Assembly (NCBI GenBank): GCA_965660875.1
Contig: CBFIBQ010000008.1
Location: 58,735-122,734, forward strand
Reading direction: 5' to 3'
Source of the DNA: UBA6770 sp965660875
Lineage (GTDB): Bacteria > Bacteroidota > Bacteroidia > Flavobacteriales_G > Salibacteraceae
DNA: 64,000 bases
Shown: piece after piece, positions 16,818-25,255 of the stretch
Layout: every line of letters begins with the position of its first letter
Numbering within the stretch: the stretch's first letter is position 1
Made by a program: the position numbers and the translations under genes
Notes under the pieces: model-generated
Seen by the model: the letters and a program-made list of their open reading frames with translations, nothing else
What the model was told of the DNA's origin: nothing
Databases searched by the model: none

Positions 16818-17360
16818 ATGAGAATACTTAAAGAGAATAGTGCTTTAGTTGTTGTAGATATTCAAGAAAAACTGACTCCTTTAATGGTAGATCACGAGCG
16901 TTTACTTTCTAAATGCAAAATACTTATTGAAGGGATTCAGTTACTCAATATTCCTACTGTATTAACTGAACAATATCCAAAGGGGTTGGGTGGTACAGTA
17001 GAGCCAATAAAACAGAGTTTAAAGGAATATGACCCCATTGAAAAAATGACTTTTTCTTGCACTGGAGAACCAAATTTCAACCTCACAATTGAAGAGCGGT
17101 ATCACGAGAATATTATCCTTTGTGGTATTGAAAGTCATGTTTGTGTTTTACAAACAGCAATAGACCTTCAAGATGCTGGTCATAGGCCAATAGTAGTAGC
17201 CGATGCTGTATCGAGCAGAAATGAGTACGACAAAAAAGTAGCAATGCAGCGGTTGGCCGCTGAGGGTATTCGAACCACTACTGTAGAAGCCATATTATTC
17301 GAATTGTGCAAGGTTTCTGGCACCGATCAGTTTAAGGCAATATCAAGACTGGTTAAATAG
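16818..17360 (+). CDS. Isochorismatase-like cysteine hydrolase
   Basis: A 180-residue isochorismatase-fold hydrolase. The catalytic triad is visible: D14 in VVVDIQEKL, K76 in IEKMTFS and C109 in CGIESHVCVLQTA. The length and the HVCVLQTA context are like YcaC/nicotinamidase-related proteins of unknown substrate. There is no signal peptide. It is followed after 4 bases by the CDF transporter, so the two are likely co-transcribed, though no functional link is evident. Confidence 0.88.
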   Translation: MRILKENSALVVVDIQEKLTPLMVDHERLLSKCKILIEGIQLLNIPTVLTEQYPKGLGGTVEPIKQSLKEYDPIEKMTFSCTGEPNFNLTIEERYHENIILCGIESHVCVLQTAIDLQDAGHRPIVVADAVSSRNEYDKKVAMQRLAAEGIRTTTVEAILFELCKVSGTDQFKAISRLVK

Positions 17361-17364
17361 GACG

Positions 17365-18279
17365 GTGAACCGCCAAAAAAGAATAATACAAGCCTCTTGG
17401 ATTGGCATTGGGGTAAACTCGTTATTGGCCATTACCAAAATATTGGGCGGTCATTTTTTTCTGTCACTTGCCGTAATTGGTGATGGTATCGATAGTGCAA
17501 ATGATGTAGGAACTTATGTGATTACTTTGGTTGCTGCTCGAATAATGCTGAGGCCACCCGACCCCAAGTTCCCCTACGGTTACAACAGAGCTGAGGCTAT
17601 TGCCACAAAATTATTATCCTTTTTCATATTCTTTGTTGGTGCTCAACTCGTTTATTCTTCAGCATTGGACTTATGGACTGGGAACGCTCAGCAAATTCCT
17701 AAATTCGGAGCAATAATAGTTACGGTAATTTCTGTAGTAGTGAAATTAGGGCTTTCTTATTGGCAAATGAAAGAGGGACGAGCCTTGAACAGTAAAATGC
17801 TCATTGCAAACGCAATCAACATGAAAAGCGATATTATTTTATCTATAGGTGTATTGATCGGTGTGGCTTGTTCTTATTACCTCCAAAAGGACTGGCTCGA
17901 TCATCTGATTGGTTTTCTTGTGGGAATATGGATTTTAAAGGTTGCTTTCGAACTTTTTAAAGAAACATCTCTTGAGCTTATGGATAGCGTAGACGATACG
18001 GCTATCTACACAAAAATAATTGGCTCCGTAAAAAAAGTAAATGGAGCAAACAATCCACACCGCTTGCGTGTCAGGAGGTTATCTAATCTACTCATGATTG
18101 ATTTAGATATTGAATTAGATGCCTCTATGACAATGAAAGAGGCTCATGTAATAGGACTGAAAGTAGAGGAGTCAATTAAAGCAGAAGTTGAAAACGTTTA
18201 CGACATAATGATTCATTTTGAGCCCTTGGGGAATGTAGAGGAGAATGAACCGTATGGCGTGCACCATGAAGATGTATAG
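17365..18279 (+). CDS. Cation diffusion facilitator (CDF) metal transporter
   Basis: Exports divalent metal ions (Zn, Fe, Mn or Co type not decidable) in exchange for protons. The 304-residue protein has about six membrane helices, the TM2 metal motif within DGIDSANDVGTYV, the PPDPKFPYGYNRAEAIATK loop, and the TM5 motif in NAINMKSDIILSIG followed by DWLDHLIGFLVG. The cytoplasmic C-terminal domain (about 205-295) has the ferredoxin-like fold sequence NPHRLRVRRLSNLLMIDLDIELD. The N-terminus uses GTG at 17365, 4 bases after the hydrolase stop. Short His-containing tail. Confidence 0.92.
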   Translation: MNRQKRIIQASWIGIGVNSLLAITKILGGHFFLSLAVIGDGIDSANDVGTYVITLVAARIMLRPPDPKFPYGYNRAEAIATKLLSFFIFFVGAQLVYSSALDLWTGNAQQIPKFGAIIVTVISVVVKLGLSYWQMKEGRALNSKMLIANAINMKSDIILSIGVLIGVACSYYLQKDWLDHLIGFLVGIWILKVAFELFKETSLELMDSVDDTAIYTKIIGSVKKVNGANNPHRLRVRRLSNLLMIDLDIELDASMTMKEAHVIGLKVEESIKAEVENVYDIMIHFEPLGNVEENEPYGVHHEDV

Positions 18280-18288
18280 TTAAGCGTA

Positions 18289-18468
18289 ATGGGCAAGAAA
18301 AAAAAATGTTGTAAAAAGTACGAGGAGAAATATAAATCTCATTGCTCCGACTGCCCAATAAAGCCTGAAAAACCCAAAAAGCTAAAGGAGAAGAAAAAAG
18401 AAAAGAAAAAGTCCAAAAAGGATAAAAAAGACAAAAAGAAAAAGAAGAAAGACAAAAAGAAAAAATAG
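18289..18468 (+). CDS. Lys-rich micro-protein with a CC...CxxC head
   Basis: An ATG at 18289 opens a 59-codon frame whose product begins MGKKKKCCKKYEEKYKSHC, then SDCPIKPEKPKK, and ends in a tail of about 27 residues that is nearly all Lys, Glu and Asp. Four cysteines (C7, C8, C19, C22) in the first 22 residues could bind a metal. It starts 9 bases after the CDF transporter stop on the same strand, so it is probably in the same operon. I recognise no family. Low-complexity A-rich DNA makes chance ORFs likely, but the cysteine arrangement argues for a real gene. Confidence 0.5.
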   Translation: MGKKKKCCKKYEEKYKSHCSDCPIKPEKPKKLKEKKKEKKKSKKDKKDKKKKKKDKKKK

Positions 18469-18499
18469 AACCGATTCGTTGTCCGATGTCTGATGTCAA

Positions 18500-21169
18500 T
18501 TAAAAATCATCATCCTTAAACTCAAAGAATTCTTTTTCCTCTTCGTTAGGAGTGAGCCAGCCTCGCCGCTTTTTTCTTTTTGTTGTTTGATCTTTTTTGG
18601 GTTCCTCTTCTTTTGAAACACCGGAACCTTCCTCTTCCTCCCACTCTATTTCAAAGTCCATAGCTTTCTCCTGCTGATGAACTGAAGTATCCTTGCTGAA
18701 CCAACCAAACTCCTCATTCAATGCATTTTTAAGTTCATTTCCCTCCTCTGCTCGCTGCTTCTTTTTAAAGTCTTTTTTCGCAGACTTGTCTAGTTGAATA
18801 TCCAACTCGTCTGTCGTTCCGCTAAGCAGCATAAACACTCTGTATCTGCCCGTACCATCATCAACCACTTCTCCATTTTCGGTAGAAAAGTTCCTGTTTT
18901 TAACCAACAAATCTGAAATATCAAAATCAACCTTGTAGTTCACGCTATCATTGAACCCATGTTGGCCGGCTATATTTAGGTTTAGCACATTGGAGTGTAA
19001 CTGTACCTTGGGTATAATTAAGGCACTATTTCTAATAAACAAATCATTCTCAAGCTTCTTGAACTGCACGTCCTTCAAGCTTTCTGACAAATCATCCGCT
19101 CGGAAAACCTTTTTCAATATCAAGTTTGTTTTGAAGTAATCTGAAATACTTTGTAAAGTGGTATAATTGACCAGCCGTCCATCCACAATTGACAAATGGG
19201 CATCACAACTAACCGTGCTAGGTTCTATGTCAAAGTAATCGTCTAAACCTCCGCTCAGCTCCAAATCTAAATCTGCAATTCCTTCTAAGTTTTCCGACAC
19301 AATTTCATCTTGTCCAAAATTATTTAGCTGTCGAAAAAGCTCTTTTACATTCACATGCTTAAAGTTCCCCAAAACGCTCAGACCAAATCCGTTTTTCTGA
19401 CGTTTAATTATCGCCATTTTCCCGCGAGCAGCACCATCCATGAGGTCTAACTTAATTGGGTTGGCCTTCAATGCACGTTGCCCGATAAATAAATTGGTTT
19501 CTACGTTTTTAGCTTGAAATTTTCCGAAAGACAAATCTTTGATATCCGCTTTTAACTGTAACTCAATTCCCGGAATTGCCAAGGAGCGAGTGCTCGCGCT
19601 GTCATTTGTTGCTTCAGCAGATAGAAACTCTTCAAGCAATAGTTTATCTGCACTCACAGTAGCCGTAATTCGCAAAAGTTTATCAACCTTCAAAATCCAT
19701 TCAAAAAAATTGTCTGCTCTACCATTTAATTGAAAGCGTGTAGAGTTCAGTTGCCCCTCGCTTTTTTGAAATTCTACCACTTGTTTGTCAAAGCGTACTT
19801 TACCCTTATAGTCTGAAAGGTTGCTAATATTTGAAACTAGCTGCAAGTTTACCGCACTAAACTCAACAGAACCATCAAGGGTACTTCTTGACTGCTTAAC
19901 ACCTTTCTTCTGAATTTGATCCCAATATATATCACCATCTAATTTGAAGAGGGCTTTACCGGAACTTCTTTTTATACCCTCTACTTTCAAAAATTGCATG
20001 AGTTCACCGAGCTCCAAATCGCCTTCTATTTTGCCTTTTATGTTCAGGTCCGAAAAATTGGAAAGTTGTACTTTTCCGCTAAACGAACCCGAAGGAAACT
20101 TGCCTGATACAGAAGTTAGGTTAACCGCTGAACTTTTAGCATTCCTCAATTCACCATTAGTATAGTTTCCTTTTAAATCCAGCGCGCTTAACTCCACAGG
20201 GGTTTTTCCGGGAGTCAATAAACTGCCATCCGATAACTCAAATCCTAAATCAATTTTTGGTGACCGTTTATTACTACTGGCTATTTGAACATTCACATTC
20301 ACCAAACCACGTGGCCGATAACTTGACCAGTATTTGCTCCATGCTTCTGGCAATAAGCTTAAAACCGTCTCTAATTCAGATGCATTTGCAACCGCACTGA
20401 ACTTATACGAATTGCTGGCAACAAAACCACCCAAGTCAAACTGCAAGGCGTTATCAAACAAGATGGTTCCTTTTTCCAGTTCAAACGTTGAACTGGCATT
20501 TTGAAACCTAATGCCTGAGTTTAATTGAACACTCCTGTTTTTCAATGCGTATACCCCACCTGCCAATACAGTTGCCTCCTGTAGTTTACCACTAAATTTC
20601 AGGGCAAGCTGTTCAGATGTAAAATTACCGCTGACTTGAATGTCCTGTATGTTGGATTTAACAAAAACATTGCTCTGTCGATCCTTATAAACAAAAAAGA
20701 CATCCTTGAAGTTAATTGCTTCCATACTAAATGAAAAGTTACTGGAAGAAGTATCTTTTGTTGGTTTCCATATTTCATAGTTCGACTTACCCGAAGCACT
20801 AATATTAACATAGCATTTTGCCGATTCTATATCAAGGTGCTTTAAAGCATAGTTCCCATTATAAACATCCCACAGGTTAAATTGAAAGCTTAATTCCTTT
20901 GCAAATAATAGTGTGTCTGGACTTTCTGTGTAGCCCATACTTTCACGCACTAAAACATTGCGAAAGGAAAGACTGAGAAAGGGTATTTTTTTAAAAGAGG
21001 AAAATTCAATGGACTCAATGCTTACCTCAGCATTTAGGTTTGCGTTGAATTCATCCAGTACTTTTTGTTGAATAACTGCACTGTATTTATTAGCCACATA
21101 CCAACCAGCACCTGCAAAGGCGAGGAACAAGAGAAAAACAGAAATGAGCGTTAGACGAACAATACGCAT
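18500..21169 (-). CDS. AsmA-like protein
   Basis: An 889-residue protein with one N-terminal membrane helix (about 5-25), then the AsmA-type opening (NKYSAVIQQKVLDEFNANLNAEVSIESIEFSSFKKIPFLSLSFRNVLV) and long repetitive beta-strand segments, with the typical AsmA C-terminal pattern (DAHLSIVDGRLVNYTTLQSISDYF, VQFKKLENDLFIRN, LNIAGQHGFNDSVNYKVDFDISDLL). AsmA-like proteins form bridge-like grooves and are linked to lipid transport or outer-membrane biogenesis. The last 80 residues are charged and acidic/basic low complexity. It converges on the CDF operon. Confidence 0.87.
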   Translation of the reverse strand: MRIVRLTLISVFLLFLAFAGAGWYVANKYSAVIQQKVLDEFNANLNAEVSIESIEFSSFKKIPFLSLSFRNVLVRESMGYTESPDTLLFAKELSFQFNLWDVYNGNYALKHLDIESAKCYVNISASGKSNYEIWKPTKDTSSSNFSFSMEAINFKDVFFVYKDRQSNVFVKSNIQDIQVSGNFTSEQLALKFSGKLQEATVLAGGVYALKNRSVQLNSGIRFQNASSTFELEKGTILFDNALQFDLGGFVASNSYKFSAVANASELETVLSLLPEAWSKYWSSYRPRGLVNVNVQIASSNKRSPKIDLGFELSDGSLLTPGKTPVELSALDLKGNYTNGELRNAKSSAVNLTSVSGKFPSGSFSGKVQLSNFSDLNIKGKIEGDLELGELMQFLKVEGIKRSSGKALFKLDGDIYWDQIQKKGVKQSRSTLDGSVEFSAVNLQLVSNISNLSDYKGKVRFDKQVVEFQKSEGQLNSTRFQLNGRADNFFEWILKVDKLLRITATVSADKLLLEEFLSAEATNDSASTRSLAIPGIELQLKADIKDLSFGKFQAKNVETNLFIGQRALKANPIKLDLMDGAARGKMAIIKRQKNGFGLSVLGNFKHVNVKELFRQLNNFGQDEIVSENLEGIADLDLELSGGLDDYFDIEPSTVSCDAHLSIVDGRLVNYTTLQSISDYFKTNLILKKVFRADDLSESLKDVQFKKLENDLFIRNSALIIPKVQLHSNVLNLNIAGQHGFNDSVNYKVDFDISDLLVKNRNFSTENGEVVDDGTGRYRVFMLLSGTTDELDIQLDKSAKKDFKKKQRAEEGNELKNALNEEFGWFSKDTSVHQQEKAMDFEIEWEEEEGSGVSKEEEPKKDQTTKRKKRRGWLTPNEEEKEFFEFKDDDF

Positions 21170-21247
21170 AAAACAAAACTAGATTGCAGCAGTAACGTCT
21201 ATGCACTGTGCTTTAGTATTCTACTAACATGTTCTAGTTAAACTAAA

Positions 21248-21288
21248 AAAGGCCAAACGTGAATGGCTATGCATCAAATTTGGCCTTT
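21248..21288 (-). terminator. Rho-independent terminator of the sqr-tusE-dsrE operon
   Basis: Perfect 10-bp inverted repeat AAAGGCCAAA (21248-21257) / TTTGGCCTTT (21279-21288). Read on the minus strand it is followed by six T, so it works leftward, just after the dsrE-like stop at 21307. Confidence 0.8.
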
Positions 21289-21306
21289 AAAAAATGAAAA
21301 TCTTCT

Positions 21307-21792
21307 TTAAATGAAAAGCACGTGGGTTCCATCGCCCTTGGCCCGAGAATAAAAATCTCCTACGGTCAGCACTCCATCAATATCGTCGTATAAATCTTCC
21401 TTTTTTAACTTGAACATATCCATTGCCAGTTTGCAGGCCCACAACTTAGTACCTGAAGCACTCAAAATATCTAGAAACTCACCAACGGGGGGAATGTCTA
21501 ATTTTTCCATTTCAGCTTTCATCATTTTTGTAGCCATGGCCTCCATTCCAGGCAACCCTCCAATCATTGTAGGTATGTGCATAGCTGGGTTTCCAACAGT
21601 TGCTACATGCAAATGATCCAATCTTTCTTTGTTTAATGCCTCTAAGCCAAAAAATGTACAAAAAATCTCAGATTCGATGCCTTCCATTCTTGCGCCGTTG
21701 GCTAGTACAAAGCAAGCATACACGTTTTCTATCGTTGCCTTTGATAAAATCAACATCATTTTCTTGACGGGCTTATCTAATTCTTCACTCAT
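21307..21792 (-). CDS. DsrE2-like sulfur-relay protein (DsrE/F/DrsH family)
   Basis: A 161-residue soluble DsrE/F-fold protein, taking the ATG at 21792 (MSEELDKPVKKMMLILSKA), which clears the upstream tusE-like gene by 25 bases; a longer reading would overlap it. The hallmark is the C120 segment LWACKLAMDMFKLKKEDLYDDIDGV, equivalent to the active cysteine loop of DsrE2 proteins, which accept and pass persulfide sulfur. A second cysteine pair (C27, C45) lies earlier. It is the last gene of a sulfide-oxidation operon, so a role as acceptor of SQR-derived sulfane sulfur is likely (inference). Confidence 0.88.
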   Translation of the reverse strand: MSEELDKPVKKMMLILSKATIENVYACFVLANGARMEGIESEIFCTFFGLEALNKERLDHLHVATVGNPAMHIPTMIGGLPGMEAMATKMMKAEMEKLDIPPVGEFLDILSASGTKLWACKLAMDMFKLKKEDLYDDIDGVLTVGDFYSRAKGDGTHVLFI

Positions 21793-21817
21793 AATTTTTA
21801 TTGTTTTAGTGTAAATC

Positions 21818-22126
21818 TTAAATGCAGCTAACCGGCTTGGTAATACCAGCAATTTTGCTTGAAACTTTTAGCGGACCATTTGGAAATAATCCATAAAACT
21901 GCTTGATATCCACTACTCCACTTTTACCGATTTTTCTTATTGTTAAGGGTATATCATTCTTGTATTGTTCTTGCAAATATTCAATTACCTTCCAATGATC
22001 GTCAGTTAAAGAAATACCGGCCTCGCTTGCTAACTCAGCTGCAATTTCTTTGTTCCATTGATTATGGTTTGTCATGTAACCTTCATCGTTTACTTCTACT
22101 GTATGTCCTGCTATTGATTTTTCCAT
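21818..22126 (-). CDS. TusE/DsrC/DsvC-family sulfur carrier
   Basis: A 102-residue TusE/DsrC protein (EGYMTNHNQWNKEIAAELA, DHWKVIEYLQEQY, FPNGPLKVSSKIAG, then KPVSCI). The penultimate cysteine C101, the persulfide carrier of the family, is present. The second cysteine of true DsrC, which sits about ten residues earlier before K-x-AG, is a serine here, so it is TusE-like rather than a DsrC that forms the trisulfide in dissimilatory sulfite reduction. It sits between sqr (21-base gap) and the dsrE-like gene. Confidence 0.92.
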   Translation of the reverse strand: MEKSIAGHTVEVNDEGYMTNHNQWNKEIAAELASEAGISLTDDHWKVIEYLQEQYKNDIPLTIRKIGKSGVVDIKQFYGLFPNGPLKVSSKIAGITKPVSCI

Positions 22127-22147
22127 TTGTTTGCGTTTGTTTATTGT

Positions 22148-23380
22148 TTAAAAATCTTTACCTGCTTCTTCCATTTTTGTTGGCACAAAGGGGATATGCC
22201 TTCCTGGAAGCAACATATTCCAGTACACCCATTTAAATGCTAATTTACCCATGTGGTTCATTCTACTTTCCTTTAACAGGCTTAGGGGACCAACTCCGGG
22301 GAAAGGAAATGTACCAGTTACGGGTTCGTGATTGTAATTAAAATCTATAAGAATTGCTTTTCCATCGCCTGTTTCTACAAAACAGTTTGAGTGTCCGTCA
22401 AATTCTTCTTCAAGTTCCTTTCCTTGTATGAAGTTTAAGACATTCTTAGTAAGAATTTCTGCTTCAAAGTGTGCAACAGAACCTGCCTTTGATGCTGGAA
22501 TGTTTGACGCATCCCCAATCACAAAAATATTTTCCTTAACCTTAGATTGCAAGGTAGCTTTATTGGTAGGTATAAAGTTCAGCTCATCACCAAAACCCGA
22601 GCGCTCTATGGCAGGTGAACCCATGTTTGTTGGTACGGTCACTAATAGATCATATTCCACCTCTTGGTCGGCATAATCAATAATCTTTTTATTCGCCCCA
22701 TCAACGCGTTCAATATTAAAATTAGGCACTACTTTAATTCCTTTTTCTTCTAGAAGGTGGTTCAATTTCTCCGATGCTTTCGGTTTGGTAAATGCACCAT
22801 CAACAGGAGTTACAAAAGTGATTTCCACCTTATCTCTCATGCCTTTGTTTTTGAAAAAAGAATCGGCCAAAAAGGCGAATTCCAAAGGCGCTACTGGACA
22901 TTTAATAGGCAACTCGCAGATATGAACTACTAGCTTTCCAGCCTCCCAACTCTCCAGTTTTTTTGAAAGTTTTACGCAACCATCATAGGTGTAAAAATCA
23001 AAGATATCCTTCTGCCAATACTCCCCTTCCATTCCTGAAATTTCATGAGGGGCTATGTCTGTTCCCGTTGCAACTATGAGTAAATCATATTGCAATGAAT
23101 TGCCATTTTTCAACTGCACAGTATTCAATTCCTTATCGATTTTGTCAATAGACTCTCGTATCCATTTTACACCTTTTGGGATGAATTTATCTATTTTCTT
23201 TACGACATCCTTTGGCTTGTATATTCCAAACGGGATAAATAAGTAACCGGGTTGATAGTAATGTTTCTTTTCTTGGTCAACTATAGTTATGTTCCATTCC
23301 TTTTTGCTTAGCTCTCGCCGCAAATGGTTAGCCATCATAGTGCCTGCGGTACCAGCTCCTAGAATTAATAGTTCCTTCAT
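22148..23380 (-). CDS. sqr: Sulfide:quinone oxidoreductase
   Basis: Oxidises sulfide to sulfane sulfur at the membrane and passes electrons to quinone. The ATG at 23380 gives 410 residues opening with MKELLILGAGTAGTMMANHL, the FAD Rossmann motif. C161 in CELPIKCPVAP and a C-terminal cysteine in HSNCF fit the redox cysteine pair of SQR; C155 is an additional one. VFVIGDASNIP-like FAD contact (NIFVIGDASNIPASKAG) is present. The aromatic C-terminus (WVYWNMLLPGRHIPF) fits membrane attachment. First gene of the sqr-tusE-dsrE operon. Confidence 0.92.
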   Translation of the reverse strand: MKELLILGAGTAGTMMANHLRRELSKKEWNITIVDQEKKHYYQPGYLFIPFGIYKPKDVVKKIDKFIPKGVKWIRESIDKIDKELNTVQLKNGNSLQYDLLIVATGTDIAPHEISGMEGEYWQKDIFDFYTYDGCVKLSKKLESWEAGKLVVHICELPIKCPVAPLEFAFLADSFFKNKGMRDKVEITFVTPVDGAFTKPKASEKLNHLLEEKGIKVVPNFNIERVDGANKKIIDYADQEVEYDLLVTVPTNMGSPAIERSGFGDELNFIPTNKATLQSKVKENIFVIGDASNIPASKAGSVAHFEAEILTKNVLNFIQGKELEEEFDGHSNCFVETGDGKAILIDFNYNHEPVTGTFPFPGVGPLSLLKESRMNHMGKLAFKWVYWNMLLPGRHIPFVPTKMEEAGKDF

Positions 23381-23593
23381 TTTTCGATTCTTTAGTTTGT
23401 TCAATTAGTCTGTACTTATTTTCACTCAACAAATCTTTATAAAACTAGAAAGAAGTGTCGTGATGTCAATTACTAAAAAGAATGATTCATATCAGTTGTC
23501 TGTATCGCACCCAGCTCAGTACAAACCAAATAGTGTTTGAAAATCAACACATTACAAAACTGCATATGAAAAACAAAAATAATTATGTATAAC

Positions 23594-23625
23594 TGTAACT
23601 TTTAGATCGAACGCACGTCTTACCA
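23594..23625 (+). promoter_or_regulatory. ECF sigma-type promoter of the sigma/anti-sigma operon
   Basis: TGTAAC (23594-23599), 16 bases, then CGTCTTACCA (23616-23625). Both boxes and the spacing recur exactly before the outer-membrane-protein gene at 25202-25233. The AAC/CGTC signature is that of extracytoplasmic-function sigma promoters, so the sigma factor probably drives its own operon. Transcription would begin about 23632, which makes the ATG at 23644 the right start for the sigma gene. Confidence 0.75.
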
Positions 23626-23643
23626 TTGCGTTCAATTGCAAAA

Positions 23644-24132
23644 ATGACCCGAAAAGAATACAATAACCTGGTAGACATGCACGCAGATGGCCTATACCGG
23701 TTCATCTTGAAAAATATGCAGGACACGGAATCCGCTAAAGATGTGGTGCAAGATGTGTTCACCAAACTTTGGGTAAAACATGAAAGTGTTGACTGCGCGA
23801 AGGCAAAGTCCTACATTTTTACCTCGGGTTACAACACCATGATCGATGTGTTTAGAAAGAATAAACGCATGACTCAAATGGATGAATTGGCTTCAAATAC
23901 ACACGCACATACAAAGCAATATTCCGACTTGGGAGAGCTCTTGGAACAAGCTTTAAGAACCTTACCGGAAAAGCAGAGAAGCGCGGTAATGCTTCGAGAT
24001 TACGAAGGGTATAATTACAAAGAAATTGGTGAAATTATTGACTTAAGCGAGTCACAAGTTAAAGTATATATTTTCAGAGGCAGGAAAGCATTGCAGCAAT
24101 ATTTAAAAAGCATTGAAACGGTATTGGAATGA
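23644..24132 (+). CDS. ECF (sigma-70 family) RNA polymerase sigma factor
   Basis: A 162-residue ECF sigma factor containing only regions 2 and 4. Region 2 spans about 10-80 (DGLYRFILKNMQDTESAKDVVQDVFTKLW) and region 4 about 100-158 (ALRTLPEKQRSAVMLRDYEGYNYKEIGEIIDLSESQVKVYIFRGR). The ATG at 23644 is chosen because an upstream TTG at 23626 would fall at or before the predicted transcription start. The stop overlaps the ATG of the next gene by 4 bases (ATGA), which marks translational coupling with its probable anti-sigma partner. Confidence 0.93.
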   Translation: MTRKEYNNLVDMHADGLYRFILKNMQDTESAKDVVQDVFTKLWVKHESVDCAKAKSYIFTSGYNTMIDVFRKNKRMTQMDELASNTHAHTKQYSDLGELLEQALRTLPEKQRSAVMLRDYEGYNYKEIGEIIDLSESQVKVYIFRGRKALQQYLKSIETVLE

Positions 24133-25199
24133 GTAAAATAGACCTACATAATTATGAGGCATTTTACCTCGATTACACCGAAGGCAATCTCAGCACTGAA
24201 GATACCGCAGAGTTGCTGTTGTTTTTGGAGAATAATCCAGCAATAAAATCCGAATTGGATGACTTTGACTTGATAACACTCAACTCTTTAGAGAACGAAC
24301 AAGTTGATTTTTCAGGTTTAAAACAAAACATTAATCCAGAAAACGCTGAAGAATATATCATAGGTTCTGTTGAGGGGCAACTAAATGAAGAAGATGAGCT
24401 GGAGCTTAAAGCGCTAATTGCAGCAAATAAGCACGTTGAACTGTTAGCTAATCGCTACAAAAAAACTATTCTTCCTAAAACTACTATTCCATTCCCAAAT
24501 AAGGCAAAACTGAAACGCAAATCGGGCATTCTGGTCTACATGACTCCATTGCGCAGGGTTGCAGCTATTGCTATTTTACTCTTAACATTGACCCCCTTCT
24601 TCATTCAAGAAGATGCTGTACAAGTCGCTGATAACAGCAATTCGGCCTCTAAATTAGAAACCGATAGCGCTCAAAGTGTTGGCTCAATTCCAGACACAAA
24701 TGGCACAGCTCATAAAGTATTACCAAGTCAGACCAAGAGGACTGATGTAAACCCTTTGGTTGCCGAAAAAACAATAGCTAAAACTAAAGAGCAATCAGAG
24801 GCAATTATAAAGCGCATTGAACTGGAAAAGGTTCCACGCAAAACGATAGTAAACATTCAGATTCCTAAAACCAATTTTGAATTAGCGCAAAGTGAAACTA
24901 CTTCCAAGCCTCTTCAAATTTCTGAGCCAAAAACGGAAACAAAACAACTGTTTGCTCAAGCAAATGAGCCATTATCCGTTGGAGAGTGGTTGAACCAAAA
25001 TATTCGAAAACGAATTTTTAAAGAGGAACAACCCACCGAAGAAAAAATTCAAGGAATTGAACTACTAACAAACGCCACTAAAGTGCTTCAAGAAAAAACA
25101 AATTCAGCAATAGCATTTTCGCATGCTAATAAGGAAAATGTTGTTTCCTACACGGTTTCTATAGGTAAATTTAGTTTTACTCGTACAAAAAATAACTAA
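24129..25199 (+). CDS. Probable membrane-bound anti-sigma factor
   Basis: A 356-residue single-pass membrane protein. The cytoplasmic part contains two copies of a helical module (NYEAFYLDYTEGNLSTEDTA and EYIIGSVEGQLNEEDELEL), a duplication typical of Bacteroidota anti-sigma proteins. One membrane helix lies near 140-158 (RRVAAIAILLLTLTPFF) and a low-complexity, Lys/Glu/Thr-rich periplasmic tail follows. There is no zinc HxxxCxxC motif. Its role is inferred from the 4-base overlap with the ECF sigma gene and the shared promoter. Confidence 0.8.
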   Translation: MSKIDLHNYEAFYLDYTEGNLSTEDTAELLLFLENNPAIKSELDDFDLITLNSLENEQVDFSGLKQNINPENAEEYIIGSVEGQLNEEDELELKALIAANKHVELLANRYKKTILPKTTIPFPNKAKLKRKSGILVYMTPLRRVAAIAILLLTLTPFFIQEDAVQVADNSNSASKLETDSAQSVGSIPDTNGTAHKVLPSQTKRTDVNPLVAEKTIAKTKEQSEAIIKRIELEKVPRKTIVNIQIPKTNFELAQSETTSKPLQISEPKTETKQLFAQANEPLSVGEWLNQNIRKRIFKEEQPTEEKIQGIELLTNATKVLQEKTNSAIAFSHANKENVVSYTVSIGKFSFTRTKNN

Positions 25200-25201
25200 G
25201 C

Positions 25202-25233
25202 TGTAACTTTTTAGGAGCTACCCCGTCTTACCA
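25202..25233 (+). promoter_or_regulatory. Second ECF sigma-type promoter, before the outer-membrane protein
   Basis: TGTAAC (25202-25207), 16 bases, then CGTCTTACCA (25224-25233): the same boxes and spacing as at 23594-23625, with part of the spacer also alike (TGTAACTTTT in both). It predicts a transcription start about 25240, roughly 15 bases before the gene. Confidence 0.75.
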
Positions 25234-25255
25234 CCAAATCACAAAAAAAATGATT

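Noticed and set aside
18421..18468. A-rich repeat tract as a regulatory repeat
   Set aside because: The repeated AAA/AAG pattern is explained by the Lys-rich tail of the micro-protein at 18289-18468.
23626..23643. TTG start for the ECF sigma factor
   Set aside because: It would lie at or before the predicted transcription start of the ECF promoter; the ATG at 23644 fits better.
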